Notes: generated by a model from the sequence alone, not told the origin. Positions 36,493 to 46,096 are shown, counted from the stretch's first letter. The stretch is DNA of 64,000 bases from Lacrimispora saccharolytica (GCA_021531795.1 JADYUL010000006.1:1-64000), one strand, 5' to 3'. Numbers and translations are program-made.

Positions 36493-37878
36493 CTAACTCA
36501 GGATGTCCCTGATATCCTTTAAGCCGGTGTGTGTGGTAACAATTGTGACTGTATCGCCCACGCGGATGCAGTCGTTTCCGCTTGGGATAATAATCTTGCC
36601 GTTGCGGTTAATAAAGGCAATCAGCAGATTCTTCTTAAGCGACAGGTTGGCCAGACACACATCTGTAACCGACGACTCCTCACGGATACGGAACTCAATA
36701 GCTTCCGCCTTGGAATCAAAGATGTGATACAGAGTCTCGATGTCGCTTCCCCTCGACGCGCGCTTCGCACGAACATAGGCAACTATCGCCTCAGAGGTAA
36801 TATATCTTGGATAAATCACGCTTCCAAGATCGAGATCATTAAGCACCGTCTTGAAGGTCATTCGATTAATCTTGGTAATAACCTTGGCCTTGGATACCTT
36901 GCGCGCATACAACGTCAGCATCACGTTCTCCTCATCAATTCCGGTGAGCGGCACAAAGGACTCCGCAGTTTCGATACCCTCTTCCTTCAGAAGCTCCTCG
37001 TCGGTTCCGTCGCCGTTAATAATTATAGCCTTGGGCAGGAGGATACTCAGTTCCTCGCACTTTTGCCGGTTGCTCTCAATAATCTTAACCTCGATTCCCA
37101 TGTTCATCAGAAGCTTGGCCAGATAGTAGGTCGACTTGCCGCCGCCGATTATCATGGTGTTGCCTACCTGGTTGGTCTTGAAGCCGATGTCCTCAAGGAA
37201 CTGCTTGGCGACCTTTCGCGAGGCCGCGAAGGATATGATGTCACCTCTCTGTATGGTATAATCGCCCGCCGGGATTGTAACGTCACCGTCGCGCTCTACT
37301 GCACATATCAGGATATTGGGGGCTATTTTGCGGCCGAGATGTGCAATCGTCATGCCGTCGATGGTGTTGCCCTCCGGAACCTTAATCTTGATGAGCTCTG
37401 CCTGACCATGGGCGAAGGAATTAACCTCAAGGGCAGTCGGCAGATAAAGGATTCTGGCTGTCTCCTTAGCCGCCTCAAGCTCGGGGTTGATGATCATGGC
37501 AAGACCAAGCTTATCCCTGAGGTAACTGACCTCCTTGCTGTAATCCGGAGTCCTTACCCTTGCGATTGCGCTGCAGTCACCCACCTGCTTGGCAACCGTA
37601 CAGCAGAGCAGATTGAGCTCGTCGGAATCCGTTACTGAGATTATGAGATCAGCATCCTCAATCCCCGCTTCCATCTGGACACTGTAGCTGGCACCGTTGC
37701 CCACGATCCCCATGATGTCATAGAGGTTGGTGAGATTCTGAATCTTCTCTGAATTCTTATCAATTATGGTAATGTAATGACCTTCCTTGCTCAGCTGCTC
37801 CACAAGCGCTCTTCCGACCTTGCCGCAGCCAACGATAATAATATTCAGGCCATCCTTATCATTGTTATGTCTAAACAT
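36493..37878 (-). CDS. trkA: Trk potassium transport regulator TrkA
   Basis: Cytoplasmic gating ring of TrkH. The 461-aa protein is a tandem of two RCK units: an N-terminal Rossmann domain with GCGKVG (17-22) and acidic IIDKNSEK, a TrkA-C domain, a second Rossmann domain with IIGGGKSTYYLAK and a second TrkA-C domain ending VTIVTTHTGLKDI. The ATG at 37878 has GGAG 7 nt upstream; the frame runs on to an ATG at 37932 without one. A repeat array begins upstream. Confidence 0.93.
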   Translation of the reverse strand: MFRHNNDKDGLNIIIVGCGKVGRALVEQLSKEGHYITIIDKNSEKIQNLTNLYDIMGIVGNGASYSVQMEAGIEDADLIISVTDSDELNLLCCTVAKQVGDCSAIARVRTPDYSKEVSYLRDKLGLAMIINPELEAAKETARILYLPTALEVNSFAHGQAELIKIKVPEGNTIDGMTIAHLGRKIAPNILICAVERDGDVTIPAGDYTIQRGDIISFAASRKVAKQFLEDIGFKTNQVGNTMIIGGGKSTYYLAKLLMNMGIEVKIIESNRQKCEELSILLPKAIIINGDGTDEELLKEEGIETAESFVPLTGIDEENVMLTLYARKVSKAKVITKINRMTFKTVLNDLDLGSVIYPRYITSEAIVAYVRAKRASRGSDIETLYHIFDSKAEAIEFRIREESSVTDVCLANLSLKKNLLIAFINRNGKIIIPSGNDCIRVGDTVTIVTTHTGLKDIRDILS

Positions 37879-37950
37879 GTCTGTCTCCATTAATTCGTAT
37901 TCCAACTTATAGAATATCATTATTATTGGCAAAAAGGAACCGACCTCACA

Positions 37951-38642
37951 AAGAGATCGGATGAAAACTTGGGTTTCCGATGTATTTTGTTTGTTTTTCC
38001 TGCTTGCGCGGGAGTAGACTTCGAGGGGATGTAGGTATATTCGCTGGAAATTAAGTGAGATACATCGAGATCGCTATGAATTGCCGAATTCCGATGTATT
38101 TTGTTTGTTTTTCCTGCTTGCGCGGGAGTAGACTTCGAGGGAATGTGAGTATATTCGCGGGAAATTAAGTGAGTTACATCGGGATGGCTATCAATTGATG
38201 AATTCCGATGTATTTTGTTTTGGCGATTTTAGGCGATACATCGGAAATAGCCTATACTAACCCATCCCGATGTATTTTATAGATAGATTTGGACCTCCGT
38301 ACATCGGGATGGGCATCTGAATCTTAATCCCGATGTATCGCCTACCGAAACTAGTGCAATAATACATCGGAAAGGCCCCTAAATTGGGCATTTCCGATGT
38401 ATACTCCAAAAACCATATATTCCGGATACATCGGGATGCAACAAGAATATCAGATTCCGATGTATCCAAAAAAAGAATACATCGGAACTCCACAAAATTA
38501 AGCAATCCCGATGTATCCATCCCTCGAAATCTATCAATTTAAGCAACCCGCGTTGCCACATAATCCCATCCGAAGCGAATCTCCGCGCAAATCATAGTGA
38601 GATACATCGGAACTCCACAAGAATAGGCAATCTCGATGTATC
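37951..38642. repeat. array of 40-nt inverted-repeat units (cluster 1)
   Basis: Non-coding region between divergent trkA and the MATE gene. It holds eight near-complete units and one degenerate unit with arms ATACATCGG and CCGATGTAT. Positions are 37953-37985 (damaged left arm), 38060-38099, 38174-38213, 38236-38275, 38299-38338, 38362-38402, 38426-38465, 38477-38516 and 38602-38641. All are 40 nt except one of 41 and the damaged one. Gaps are 74, 74, 22, 23, 23, 23, 11 and 85 nt. The two 74-nt gaps share a GC-rich linker (CTTGCGCGGGAGTAG). The base after each arm is usually G on one side and A on the other, which gives units a direction. The array is a reverse-complement paralogue of 57290-58312. 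Confidence 0.95.
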
Positions 38643-38682
38643 CAAAAAAGAATACAACCTATAAGAAAAATATAAAAAGGTC

Positions 38683-38711
38683 TTGTCATTGCAAAACACT
38701 CGTGTTATTAT
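38683..38711 (+). promoter_or_regulatory. sigma-A promoter for the MATE gene
   Basis: TTGTCA (38683-38688) and TATTAT (38706-38711) are 17 nt apart, about 100 nt before the start codon and 41 nt after the last repeat unit. Confidence 0.7.
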
Positions 38712-38815
38712 CTAGAAACTTGCCTTAAACGCTAAGCTTACAAGAAACATCTATCTTTTCAAGGCAACACAGACTCCATAGCCGCTATAAACGAAATAAG
38801 GACGGAGGAAATAAT

Positions 38816-40165
38816 ATGATTAAGAATAATAATTATGAGTTGAAATTATATATGAAGCGACTGCTTATCATAGCAGTTCCGATAATGCTAAGCAATCTGA
38901 TTGGACAGCTACAGATGCTCATAGACAGAGTATTCTTAGGCCACGCCAACAATTTGTATATGAGTGCGCTCAGCAATTGTACTACGCCTATGTGGACTAC
39001 CATGTCCTTCTGCTTCTCCATAGTGGTTGGAGCATCAATACTTATCAGTCAGAGTGTGGGCGCAGGCAACAAAGATAATATAGAAGAGTATGCCGGTGCT
39101 ATGATTAAATATAACAACATAATTCCGGTTATTCTGTTCTTCTTCTGGCTCTTCTTTTCAGAGCCGGTATTTAAGATTATGGGAGTATCGGATAATTTGA
39201 TGAAATACTGCCTTGAGTATTCAGTGTATTATGCACCGGTATTCCTGCTGACAGGACTTGGAGGTTCATTAAACGTAATCCTTCAGACCTCTAATTACAC
39301 CAAACCACTGGTATACTATGGAGTGATCAGAGCGGGACTCAATATAGTACTTGATTACATATTAATATTTGGTAGATGGGGATTTCCGGCTCTTGGAATC
39401 AAGGGCGCGGCAATAGGAACAACAATAGCGGAATATATTGGATGTATTTTCATAAGTATTGTATTCTTCGTAAGCAAGAAACTGCCTACAAGACCCGGCA
39501 TTAAGGCTGTGGTTGCATCCAAATTCTCAACATATTTCAATTCGGCTAAGCTTGGAGTCAACACGGCACTTGAGGATTTCGCATGGAACCTGGGTAACCT
39601 CTTTATGATAAGAATCCTCAATACTATTAGTGATATGGCAGCCGGAATCTATTCAATAATCTTCAGTGTGGAGGTTCTTGCAGTTGTAATCGTGGGCGCC
39701 ATCGGTAACGGCACCATGACACTGACATCAGAAGCGACAGGCAAGAAGGACCTGCGTCAGTTTAAGGGTGTATGTATCTGTGCCTACGCCTTCAGCGCGG
39801 CGGTAGCAGTGCTTATGGTTATTTTGGGAATCGCCATACCCGAACAGATCCTTAGTCTGTTCACTACCGATCAGGGAATAATAGCAAGCAGTGCGATTTA
39901 CCTGCTGTTGATAGGTATCAATCTGTTTGCCAAGTCGGCCAACATCATAGTCGGCAACGGAATCAGAGGAAGCGGAGACACCGGTTGGATGCTATATACC
40001 CAGATGTTTGGAACCGTAAGCATTATTGCGATTGCGGCCTTCTTCGTTTATGTATGCAAGCTTGGTATCACAGGTATTTTCCTTGCGGTAATAGTGGATG
40101 AAGCAGTCAGAAGCATCATCAACCTGATCCATTATCTTAAGATCTGCCGCACACTTGAAGCATAA
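38816..40165 (+). CDS. MATE family efflux transporter
   Basis: A 449-aa polytopic protein with about 12 membrane helices of the MATE fold, which exports drugs or metabolites in exchange for Na+ or H+. Family segments include QLQMLIDRVFLGHANN near the N-terminus, LGGSLNVILQTSNYTKP, GIKGAAIGTTIAEYIG and GNGIRGSGDTGWML. GGAGG lies about 7 nt before the ATG. The substrate cannot be read from sequence. Confidence 0.93.
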   Translation: MIKNNNYELKLYMKRLLIIAVPIMLSNLIGQLQMLIDRVFLGHANNLYMSALSNCTTPMWTTMSFCFSIVVGASILISQSVGAGNKDNIEEYAGAMIKYNNIIPVILFFFWLFFSEPVFKIMGVSDNLMKYCLEYSVYYAPVFLLTGLGGSLNVILQTSNYTKPLVYYGVIRAGLNIVLDYILIFGRWGFPALGIKGAAIGTTIAEYIGCIFISIVFFVSKKLPTRPGIKAVVASKFSTYFNSAKLGVNTALEDFAWNLGNLFMIRILNTISDMAAGIYSIIFSVEVLAVVIVGAIGNGTMTLTSEATGKKDLRQFKGVCICAYAFSAAVAVLMVILGIAIPEQILSLFTTDQGIIASSAIYLLLIGINLFAKSANIIVGNGIRGSGDTGWMLYTQMFGTVSIIAIAAFFVYVCKLGITGIFLAVIVDEAVRSIINLIHYLKICRTLEA

Positions 40166-40187
40166 AACAGGATATTATCAAATGCTA

Positions 40188-41078
40188 CTATTCGTTGGTT
40201 GTATCACGGTACTTGTTGGTAAGCAGCAGAGGCATACAGATTAATCTTTTTGCCCATTTTTTAGCTGTGCTTTCGGCGTTTGTATAAGACATGTACCAAG
40301 CTATCCGCTTCGAATTGGCTATTTTATTTCTCGCATTTCTGGCAAGGATTGTCCTTGCCTCCGTTATGCGATCCGCTACAGAATAATCATGTGCAAGTTT
40401 TATCTGGCTGTCATAGTCATAAGAAATAAATTCTTCCCTGTGAGAACTAATGAAGTTCTCAAGTTCTGCAAAGTCTTCTTCCTCCATCATGTTGGGGTGA
40501 AGACAGATTGTATCAATTCCCTTTATCCTGTCATAGCCAGCCAGTCTGCAGGGTATATGAAGAATCCCCTCTCTTACATAAGGAAAAGCAGTAAGTGCAT
40601 CAGTAACTGCATTAAACCCAAGTTCTTTTAGTGCTCTTAATGTATTGAGATCAAATGTATGTCCAGGTGCCATGAAAAGTACGGGATTAAGTCCGTGGTT
40701 AACAAGAATATCCCTGCCCCTCTTCAGTTTGTCCAATTGTACGTCATATTCAAGCCCTGCAAACTCCGAGAAAGAATTAATATGAAGTAATCCCGACGAA
40801 TCAGTCTCATATATATGAGTGGTTCCGTGCTGCGCTATTGTATAACCTTCAGCCTCGAGTTCACGCATATCTGCAAAAAATTTAGCGGTGAGATCGGCTT
40901 CATTATTGCCGTCTAAGCCATCTGCCGGACAAACCATATTTAGATTCTCATCACGACAATCAGGAACTACACCAAGAATCGGCTTAATATCGTATTTTTG
41001 AACGATACCATGTGCTCTTGCCCACTTGTCCTGATCCATATATGGAGTTATATCATCAAATCTAAGAAGTATTTTCAT
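40188..41078 (-). CDS. DUF2334-type polysaccharide deacetylase family protein
   Basis: A 296-aa protein of the NodB-like carbohydrate esterase fold. Metal and catalytic residues are visible: RFDDITPYMD (D8, D9), the H84-x3-H88 pair in QHGTTH and MAPGHTFD. No signal peptide is seen. It lies 18 nt after the FemAB-like gene. The start has no ribosome site, so it may depend on coupling. A role in surface glycan or lipid-linked sugar processing is inferred from the pair. Confidence 0.85.
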   Translation of the reverse strand: MKILLRFDDITPYMDQDKWARAHGIVQKYDIKPILGVVPDCRDENLNMVCPADGLDGNNEADLTAKFFADMRELEAEGYTIAQHGTTHIYETDSSGLLHINSFSEFAGLEYDVQLDKLKRGRDILVNHGLNPVLFMAPGHTFDLNTLRALKELGFNAVTDALTAFPYVREGILHIPCRLAGYDRIKGIDTICLHPNMMEEEDFAELENFISSHREEFISYDYDSQIKLAHDYSVADRITEARTILARNARNKIANSKRIAWYMSYTNAESTAKKWAKRLICMPLLLTNKYRDTTNE

Positions 41079-41096
41079 ATCAATATAATTTACAAT

Positions 41097-41864
41097 TCAA
41101 CAATTCAGGGCGTCGTCCATGATATGGACCAATGCCTTAAAAACGCGGGCCTTTAAGCCTTTCGCTACCTCAAAGTCATAGTAGGACTTGGTATATCCGC
41201 CAAAGGACTCCTTAAATTCCGTAATGTTTATCACATCTTCGCCCCTTCCGGCGCCGCCCCAGTCATACTTTTTAAGCCCCAGGTCTCTGAAAAACAGCAT
41301 TTCCTTATAATGTAGATATCTGTTAGCCATTCCGATTATATTCCTGGTATTACCTTCTTCATCATTCTCAAGCCTGTACAGAGAAGCCGAATGTAGAAGT
41401 CTGGCTCTATTATCATCATATATATGCGTGTGATAAATAGCCTTCTGTCCGTTCACAAGGCCGATTCCGATACAGAGAGCACCAACATCTCTCAAATCAG
41501 TAAGATCCCGTCTGACACTGTCTCTGTCATCCCACACCGTATCCTTGCTCTCCCAGAAGGTCTTAAAGAAATCGAGAAATTCATCTATGATATCATCTGT
41601 TATTTCTTCATTCTTAATTATCCTGATCTCTACTGCTTCTCTCTCCGCTCTGTTAACCTTATATTTACAGCTCTTTGAGAATCCGGATTTGATCTCATCA
41701 TCTGTACCTGTAATATCATTAACAAGCGTTATGAATTCCGTAGCACCCTTTACCTCGAATTCCGCCTCATGGTAAGTAATTATTCCTGACTTACTGACAG
41801 GCTCTGTTGCAAACCATACAACAGGAAAATTAATCGTGTGTCTTATTCTGTCTATTACCTTCAT
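41097..41864 (-). CDS. FemAB/GNAT-like acyltransferase
   Basis: A 255-aa protein with the second half of a FemAB/BioF2-like acetyltransferase fold: GLVNGQKAIYHTHIYDDNRA, a central ANRYLHYKEMLFFRDLG and KKYDWGGAG followed by INITEFKESFGG. Such enzymes transfer aminoacyl or acyl groups to cell-wall or exopolysaccharide precursors. I chose the ATG at 41864 because GGGAG lies 5 nt upstream. It is coupled with a deacetylase-family gene, which supports a surface glycan role. Confidence 0.82.
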   Translation of the reverse strand: MKVIDRIRHTINFPVVWFATEPVSKSGIITYHEAEFEVKGATEFITLVNDITGTDDEIKSGFSKSCKYKVNRAEREAVEIRIIKNEEITDDIIDEFLDFFKTFWESKDTVWDDRDSVRRDLTDLRDVGALCIGIGLVNGQKAIYHTHIYDDNRARLLHSASLYRLENDEEGNTRNIIGMANRYLHYKEMLFFRDLGLKKYDWGGAGRGEDVINITEFKESFGGYTKSYYDFEVAKGLKARVFKALVHIMDDALNC

Positions 41865-41996
41865 TTTTTCTCCCAAAGTCATACATCAAATCATGATTTA
41901 ATGCATAATCCATCTCGTATCAAGTTCTTGTTTGGGGTATCCTCAACAAATTATTTCGAAAAAGCCATGCGATAGTTCTCTCCAACAGACCTAAAC

Positions 41997-43094
41997 CTAA
42001 TCAACAGCTCCTACAATAATCCCTCCGCCAAGCACTTCATCGCCGTCATAGAGTACCGCACTCTGTCCCGGAGTAATGGCGCGCTGAGGTTCATCAAATG
42101 TTATCAGTGCACTTTTATCATTCCTAAATTCCACACTGCAGGGCTGCTCCCTGTGTCTATACCGAATCTTTGCGGCACAACTCAATATCTTGTGCTCACT
42201 TATATATTTTAACAGTACATCTTCACCCGCAATCAGATGAATATCCCTGACTAATACCTTCTTCTTATATAAGTCCTCATCAGAGCCGAGTACAACAGTA
42301 TTGGTAGCAGGATCCAGAGACTGTACATAGAGCCGGCTCTCTGCAGGCACTCCCAGGCCGCGTCTCTGACCTATGGTATAATGTATGACACCCTTATTAT
42401 CGGCTATATAATTACCACTGTTATCTATAAACACACCGGGCTTTGCTTTCTCACCTGTGTATCGCTCTATCATCCCCGCATAATCACCGTCCGGAACAAA
42501 GCAAATATCCTGACTGTCATGCTTCCTTGCATTGATAAAATCATGATTTAACGCTATCTCTCTAACCTCATTTTTACTGAGCTCCCCTAATGGAAAGCGC
42601 ACATGTGACAATTGCTCCTGTGTCAGATTGTATAATACATAGCTCTGGTCTTTGGTTGAGTCAAGAGCCTTATACAAATGATATTTTCCGGCCGATTCTT
42701 TTATTCGTGCATAATGTCCGGTTGCAATCATATCATAGCCAAGGATGCGAGCTTTGCTTAGCAGCCTGTCGAACTTTAGATAACGGTTGCAATTTATACA
42801 TGGATTAGGCGTCTCACCTCTAAGATAGCTTTTAACGAACGGATCCATAACGCATTCTCTGAAGGAATCTTTGAAGTTCAGAACATGATACTTCATTCCA
42901 AGCTTAAATGCTACACTTCTGGCATCTTCAACATCACTAAGTGCGCAGCAGGTTTTACCGTAGGTGGCAGTGTCATAATCTCCATCATACAATTTCATGG
43001 TGCATCCGGCACATTCATACCCCGCACTTTTACAAAGATATGCAGTTACACTGGAGTCCACGCCTCCACTCATGGCGATCAATACTTTACTCAT
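41997..43094 (-). CDS. mnmA: tRNA-specific 2-thiouridylase MnmA
   Basis: Adds sulphur to U34 of tRNAs for Lys, Glu and Gln. The 365-aa enzyme has the PP-loop AMSGGVDSSV at the N-terminus, the catalytic Cys pair in TPNPCINCNRY and DSQDICFVPDGDY, and the IGQRRGLGV segment. The ATG at 43094 begins the PP-loop directly; no ribosome site is visible before it. It diverges from ptsI across 65 bp that contain a 12-bp palindrome. Confidence 0.95.
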   Translation of the reverse strand: MSKVLIAMSGGVDSSVTAYLCKSAGYECAGCTMKLYDGDYDTATYGKTCCALSDVEDARSVAFKLGMKYHVLNFKDSFRECVMDPFVKSYLRGETPNPCINCNRYLKFDRLLSKARILGYDMIATGHYARIKESAGKYHLYKALDSTKDQSYVLYNLTQEQLSHVRFPLGELSKNEVREIALNHDFINARKHDSQDICFVPDGDYAGMIERYTGEKAKPGVFIDNSGNYIADNKGVIHYTIGQRRGLGVPAESRLYVQSLDPATNTVVLGSDEDLYKKKVLVRDIHLIAGEDVLLKYISEHKILSCAAKIRYRHREQPCSVEFRNDKSALITFDEPQRAITPGQSAVLYDGDEVLGGGIIVGAVD

Positions 43095-43116
43095 GCGATA
43101 ATAGTACACGATTTGG

Positions 43117-43153
43117 GGCAATATTGCCACCATCAATAACTATAATGTATAAT
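43117..43153 (+). promoter_or_regulatory. ptsI promoter overlapping a 12-bp palindrome
   Basis: GGCAATATTGCC (43117-43128) is a perfect palindrome between divergent mnmA and ptsI. Its right half forms the -35 TTGCCA (43124-43129), followed after 18 nt by TATAAT (43148-43153). The predicted start of transcription falls at about the ptsI ATG. The palindrome may be an operator. Confidence 0.5.
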
Positions 43154-43159
43154 AAAGTT

Positions 43160-44773
43160 ATGTTTGGAAAATGTGTATCGGATGGAATAGCCATCGGCAG
43201 AATAACTATATATAATAGGCGAATATCACCGGACCAGGGTTCGCGCAAGATTGTTCCCAAGAAGGAAATTGCCAGGTTTAATGAAGCTCGCAAGGAAGCC
43301 AGGGGACTGCTCGAAGACAACATCAGTATCGAGCTTGCCGACAACCATGCTACCAATGCAGAGATCTTAGAGTCCCACCTGACCATTATTGATGACCCTG
43401 AGTACATCAATGCCATTAAGAATCTGATTAGAAAGGGTGGCATCAGCGCCGAACAGGCCATTGAGAACATTCGTGACAGTCTCAATGCGAAATTCCGCGC
43501 TCTTGATGACCCATATATGCAGGCGCGTGCCGAGGATATTCAGGATGTAAGCAACCGTATCATTCGGATTCTGGTGGGTAAGAACCGCAATGTTCCGAAG
43601 CTTGGTTCTGCTACCATTCTGCTTGCTGACGACTTATCGCCCAGCGAGACCATGCAGCTTGACAAGAATAAGGTTGTGGCCTTCGTAACCAGACGTGGCT
43701 CCAAGCTCTCCCATACGGCAATACTTTCAAGAACTATGGGAATTCCTGCCATTGTCGGCGTTGATTTTCCAAGCGACTGCGATGGCAAAATCGCGATAGT
43801 TGACGCATACAAAGGCGAAGTGATCATTTCTCCATCCGACTCTGTACTTAACTCCTATATGGAGGAACTGGAGAAGGACAGACGCAGAATTGATGAGCTT
43901 AAAGCTCTCGTGGACCAGCCTCCGATCACAGCTGACGGAAAATATATAAATTTGTGGGCCAATGTCGGCAATATATACGACGTTAACAAGGCCATCGAGA
44001 ACGGAGCTGAAGGAATAGGTCTTTTCAGATCTGAATTCATATATATTAACAGCGATGATTTCCCTTCTGAAGAGAAACAATATCAGATATATTGCAGTGC
44101 CATCAGACTGCTTGAAGGCAAACCTCTTACAATAAGAACCATAGACTTAGGCGGCGACAAGCAGGTTCCCTATATGAATATGCCTCATGAGGATAATCCT
44201 GCCATGGGAAACCGTGCAGTTCGTTACTGTCTGGGACATAAGGATGTATTCAAAACAGAAATACGAGCAATCCTACGGGCTGCTGCTCTCGGAAACGTCA
44301 GGGTTCTGCTTCCAATGATTATTTCTCCCGAAGAGATTTGGCAGATTAAGGAGATATTCCATGAGGTTCACGAGGAACTCGTTGCAGAAGGAATACCATG
44401 CGGATATGTGCCAATCGGTGCTATGATTGAGACTCCGGCAGCTGCCATTATTTCAGATATCATCGCCAATGAAGTGGACTTCCTCTCTATTGGAACGAAC
44501 GATCTTACGCAGTATACACTCGCAGTCGACAGACAGAACACTGACCTTGAATTCATCTGCGACTATCATCACAATGCAATTCTTAGGTTACTTAAAACAG
44601 TAATAATCAATGCACATGACCGCGGCAAACGTGTCTGTGTATGCGGTGAGATTGCGAGAGATACAAGTTTTACCGAAACTCTACTTAGAATGGGTGTTGA
44701 CGAATTATCCGTATCGCCCAACCAGTTATTAAAAGTTAAGCAGGCAATAAGAAATGCCAGGGTTAGTCACTAA
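43160..44773 (+). CDS. ptsI: phosphoenolpyruvate-protein phosphotransferase (PTS enzyme I)
   Basis: First enzyme of the sugar phosphotransferase system; transfers phosphate from PEP to HPr. The 537-aa form has the swivel phosphohistidine motif KLSHTAILSRTMGIPAIVG with H185, the PEP-binding GIGLFRSEFIY, MIETPAAAII, SIGTNDLTQYTLAVDR and the CGEIARD segment. It is about 35 residues shorter than usual, mostly through a short N-terminus. No HPr or EII genes are near. An in-frame ATG lies at 43145; neither start has a ribosome site. Confidence 0.92.
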   Translation: MFGKCVSDGIAIGRITIYNRRISPDQGSRKIVPKKEIARFNEARKEARGLLEDNISIELADNHATNAEILESHLTIIDDPEYINAIKNLIRKGGISAEQAIENIRDSLNAKFRALDDPYMQARAEDIQDVSNRIIRILVGKNRNVPKLGSATILLADDLSPSETMQLDKNKVVAFVTRRGSKLSHTAILSRTMGIPAIVGVDFPSDCDGKIAIVDAYKGEVIISPSDSVLNSYMEELEKDRRRIDELKALVDQPPITADGKYINLWANVGNIYDVNKAIENGAEGIGLFRSEFIYINSDDFPSEEKQYQIYCSAIRLLEGKPLTIRTIDLGGDKQVPYMNMPHEDNPAMGNRAVRYCLGHKDVFKTEIRAILRAAALGNVRVLLPMIISPEEIWQIKEIFHEVHEELVAEGIPCGYVPIGAMIETPAAAIISDIIANEVDFLSIGTNDLTQYTLAVDRQNTDLEFICDYHHNAILRLLKTVIINAHDRGKRVCVCGEIARDTSFTETLLRMGVDELSVSPNQLLKVKQAIRNARVSH

Positions 44774-44787
44774 CCCCGGCATTTTTA
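44753..44787 (+). terminator. terminator at the end of ptsI
   Basis: A 14-position stem with one A-C mismatch (44753-44766 with 44770-44783) and a 3-nt loop is followed by TTTTTATT. The ptsI stop codon lies inside the hairpin. Confidence 0.85.
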
Positions 44788-44852
44788 TTAATGTATTTAC
44801 ATTTATTAGTTAATTCGTCATTTAATTATTGCCGAAATTCTACGCATATAGT

Positions 44853-46001
44853 TTATTTTACCGTTTCCAGCCACTGTCCGGTGATTGCCTCGAGACTGCA
44901 GATAGTCTGAAGCTTAGCCGCCTCACGACCAAGACTGTTGCGAATATCTTCATCTGACAGCAGCTCATCGATAACACTCGCCATTTTATCTATATCTCCA
45001 ACCGGAACCAGTCTTCCGTTCACTCCATCAGTAATAAGACTTGCGGGTCCTCCGCCACTGCAGTCTGTTGCCACAACGGGAAGACCCAGCGCCATTGCTT
45101 CCATAAGTGAATTGGGCATACCCTCACCAAGAGATGATAATACATAAACACTTGCATCCTTAATTGCATCCGCAACATTCGACCTGTCTCCTGGAAGAAA
45201 TACTCTCGATTTTACATCCGGATAAGTCTTCTCCAGTTCATCAATATGTTCTTCCAAAGTCTTTCTGTAGGGACCTTCTCCATATATTGTAAGCTTATAA
45301 TCAGGATATTTGTCCGCAATCCTCATAAAGGCTGATATAAGGTCTTCAAAACGTTTGAAATCAACCAGTCTGCCTGTAGAAACCACCATCTTCTTCCTGA
45401 TTCCCTTATATGGTTCCACACAGAAGGAATCAGAAATCGGATTAAATATCACTCGACATTTTTCCTCAGACTCACCTTCAAAGAAGCTTTTTTGATCCTC
45501 TGTCTGGCATACAATTCTATATGAATGCTTTAATACAGACAGAAGTTTACGCCTTGCCTTGGGTTGGCCATAGGCTTCGTATGGATCATACCTGACACAG
45601 GAAACAACGGGGATGTGGGCCTCCGGCCTTGATGAGTCCCGTTCTCGTATCATCCTTGATGCCTTGATTGCTCTGACTGCACCGGGGATCATGAATGCAA
45701 TTATTCGATCAGGCTGCTCCTTCTTAAAGACATCAATAAGTGCCAATTGCCTGCCGTATCTGGGTATCCTGTAGAGAAAGCGCCTTAAGGCTGTGAGTCC
45801 ACCTGCAGGTCCCTCTGCCATGTATTCGGACAGGATGATCCGCCTCAGGGAATCGGGACAATTGTATTCTCTCTCATCCCTCGTATCGGTGAGGATTACA
45901 ACCTCCATATCCGGTTCCAGCCTGAACCTGTCGGCAAGAGCTAAGAGCACTCGCTCCGCTCCACCCTTATTCAATGAATAGATATAAAATAGACACTTCA
46001 A
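44853..46001 (-). CDS. glycosyltransferase family 4
   Basis: A 382-aa GT-B glycosyltransferase of the GT4 type. The N-terminus has the acceptor-domain motif YSLNKGGAERVL, the second domain begins near VVSTGRLVDFKRFEDLI, and the donor site has LSSLGEGMPNSLMEAM (the EX7E pattern) and GLPVVATDCSGGG. There are no membrane helices. The likely role is capsule, exopolysaccharide or protein glycan synthesis, but the sugar cannot be told. It is preceded by 95 nt without a gene and faces the ptsI terminator. Confidence 0.9.
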   Translation of the reverse strand: MKCLFYIYSLNKGGAERVLLALADRFRLEPDMEVVILTDTRDEREYNCPDSLRRIILSEYMAEGPAGGLTALRRFLYRIPRYGRQLALIDVFKKEQPDRIIAFMIPGAVRAIKASRMIRERDSSRPEAHIPVVSCVRYDPYEAYGQPKARRKLLSVLKHSYRIVCQTEDQKSFFEGESEEKCRVIFNPISDSFCVEPYKGIRKKMVVSTGRLVDFKRFEDLISAFMRIADKYPDYKLTIYGEGPYRKTLEEHIDELEKTYPDVKSRVFLPGDRSNVADAIKDASVYVLSSLGEGMPNSLMEAMALGLPVVATDCSGGGPASLITDGVNGRLVPVGDIDKMASVIDELLSDEDIRNSLGREAAKLQTICSLEAITGQWLETVK

Positions 46002-46096
46002 ATTCTGCCTCCGGAAGTTATGATTAATTTCGATATATCCATTCTACCAACTCCTTGATGATTTTACTACCAAATAGCAGTTTAAAGTTGGAAAGA

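Noticed and set aside
36529-37638. A 369-codon plus-strand open frame opposite trkA
   Set aside because: It is the antisense shadow of a well-conserved trkA, has no ribosome site and gives no recognisable protein.
37951-38642. CRISPR array
   Set aside because: Only 9-nt arms are repeated, in alternating inverted pairs; gaps vary from 11 to 86 nt, loops are shared between the two arrays, and no cas genes are present.
41887-42554. AAATCATGATTTAA palindrome present both between genes (about 41887) and inside mnmA (about 42538)
   Set aside because: The second copy is in coding sequence, and a 14-nt AT-rich palindrome twice in 64 kb is weak evidence of function.
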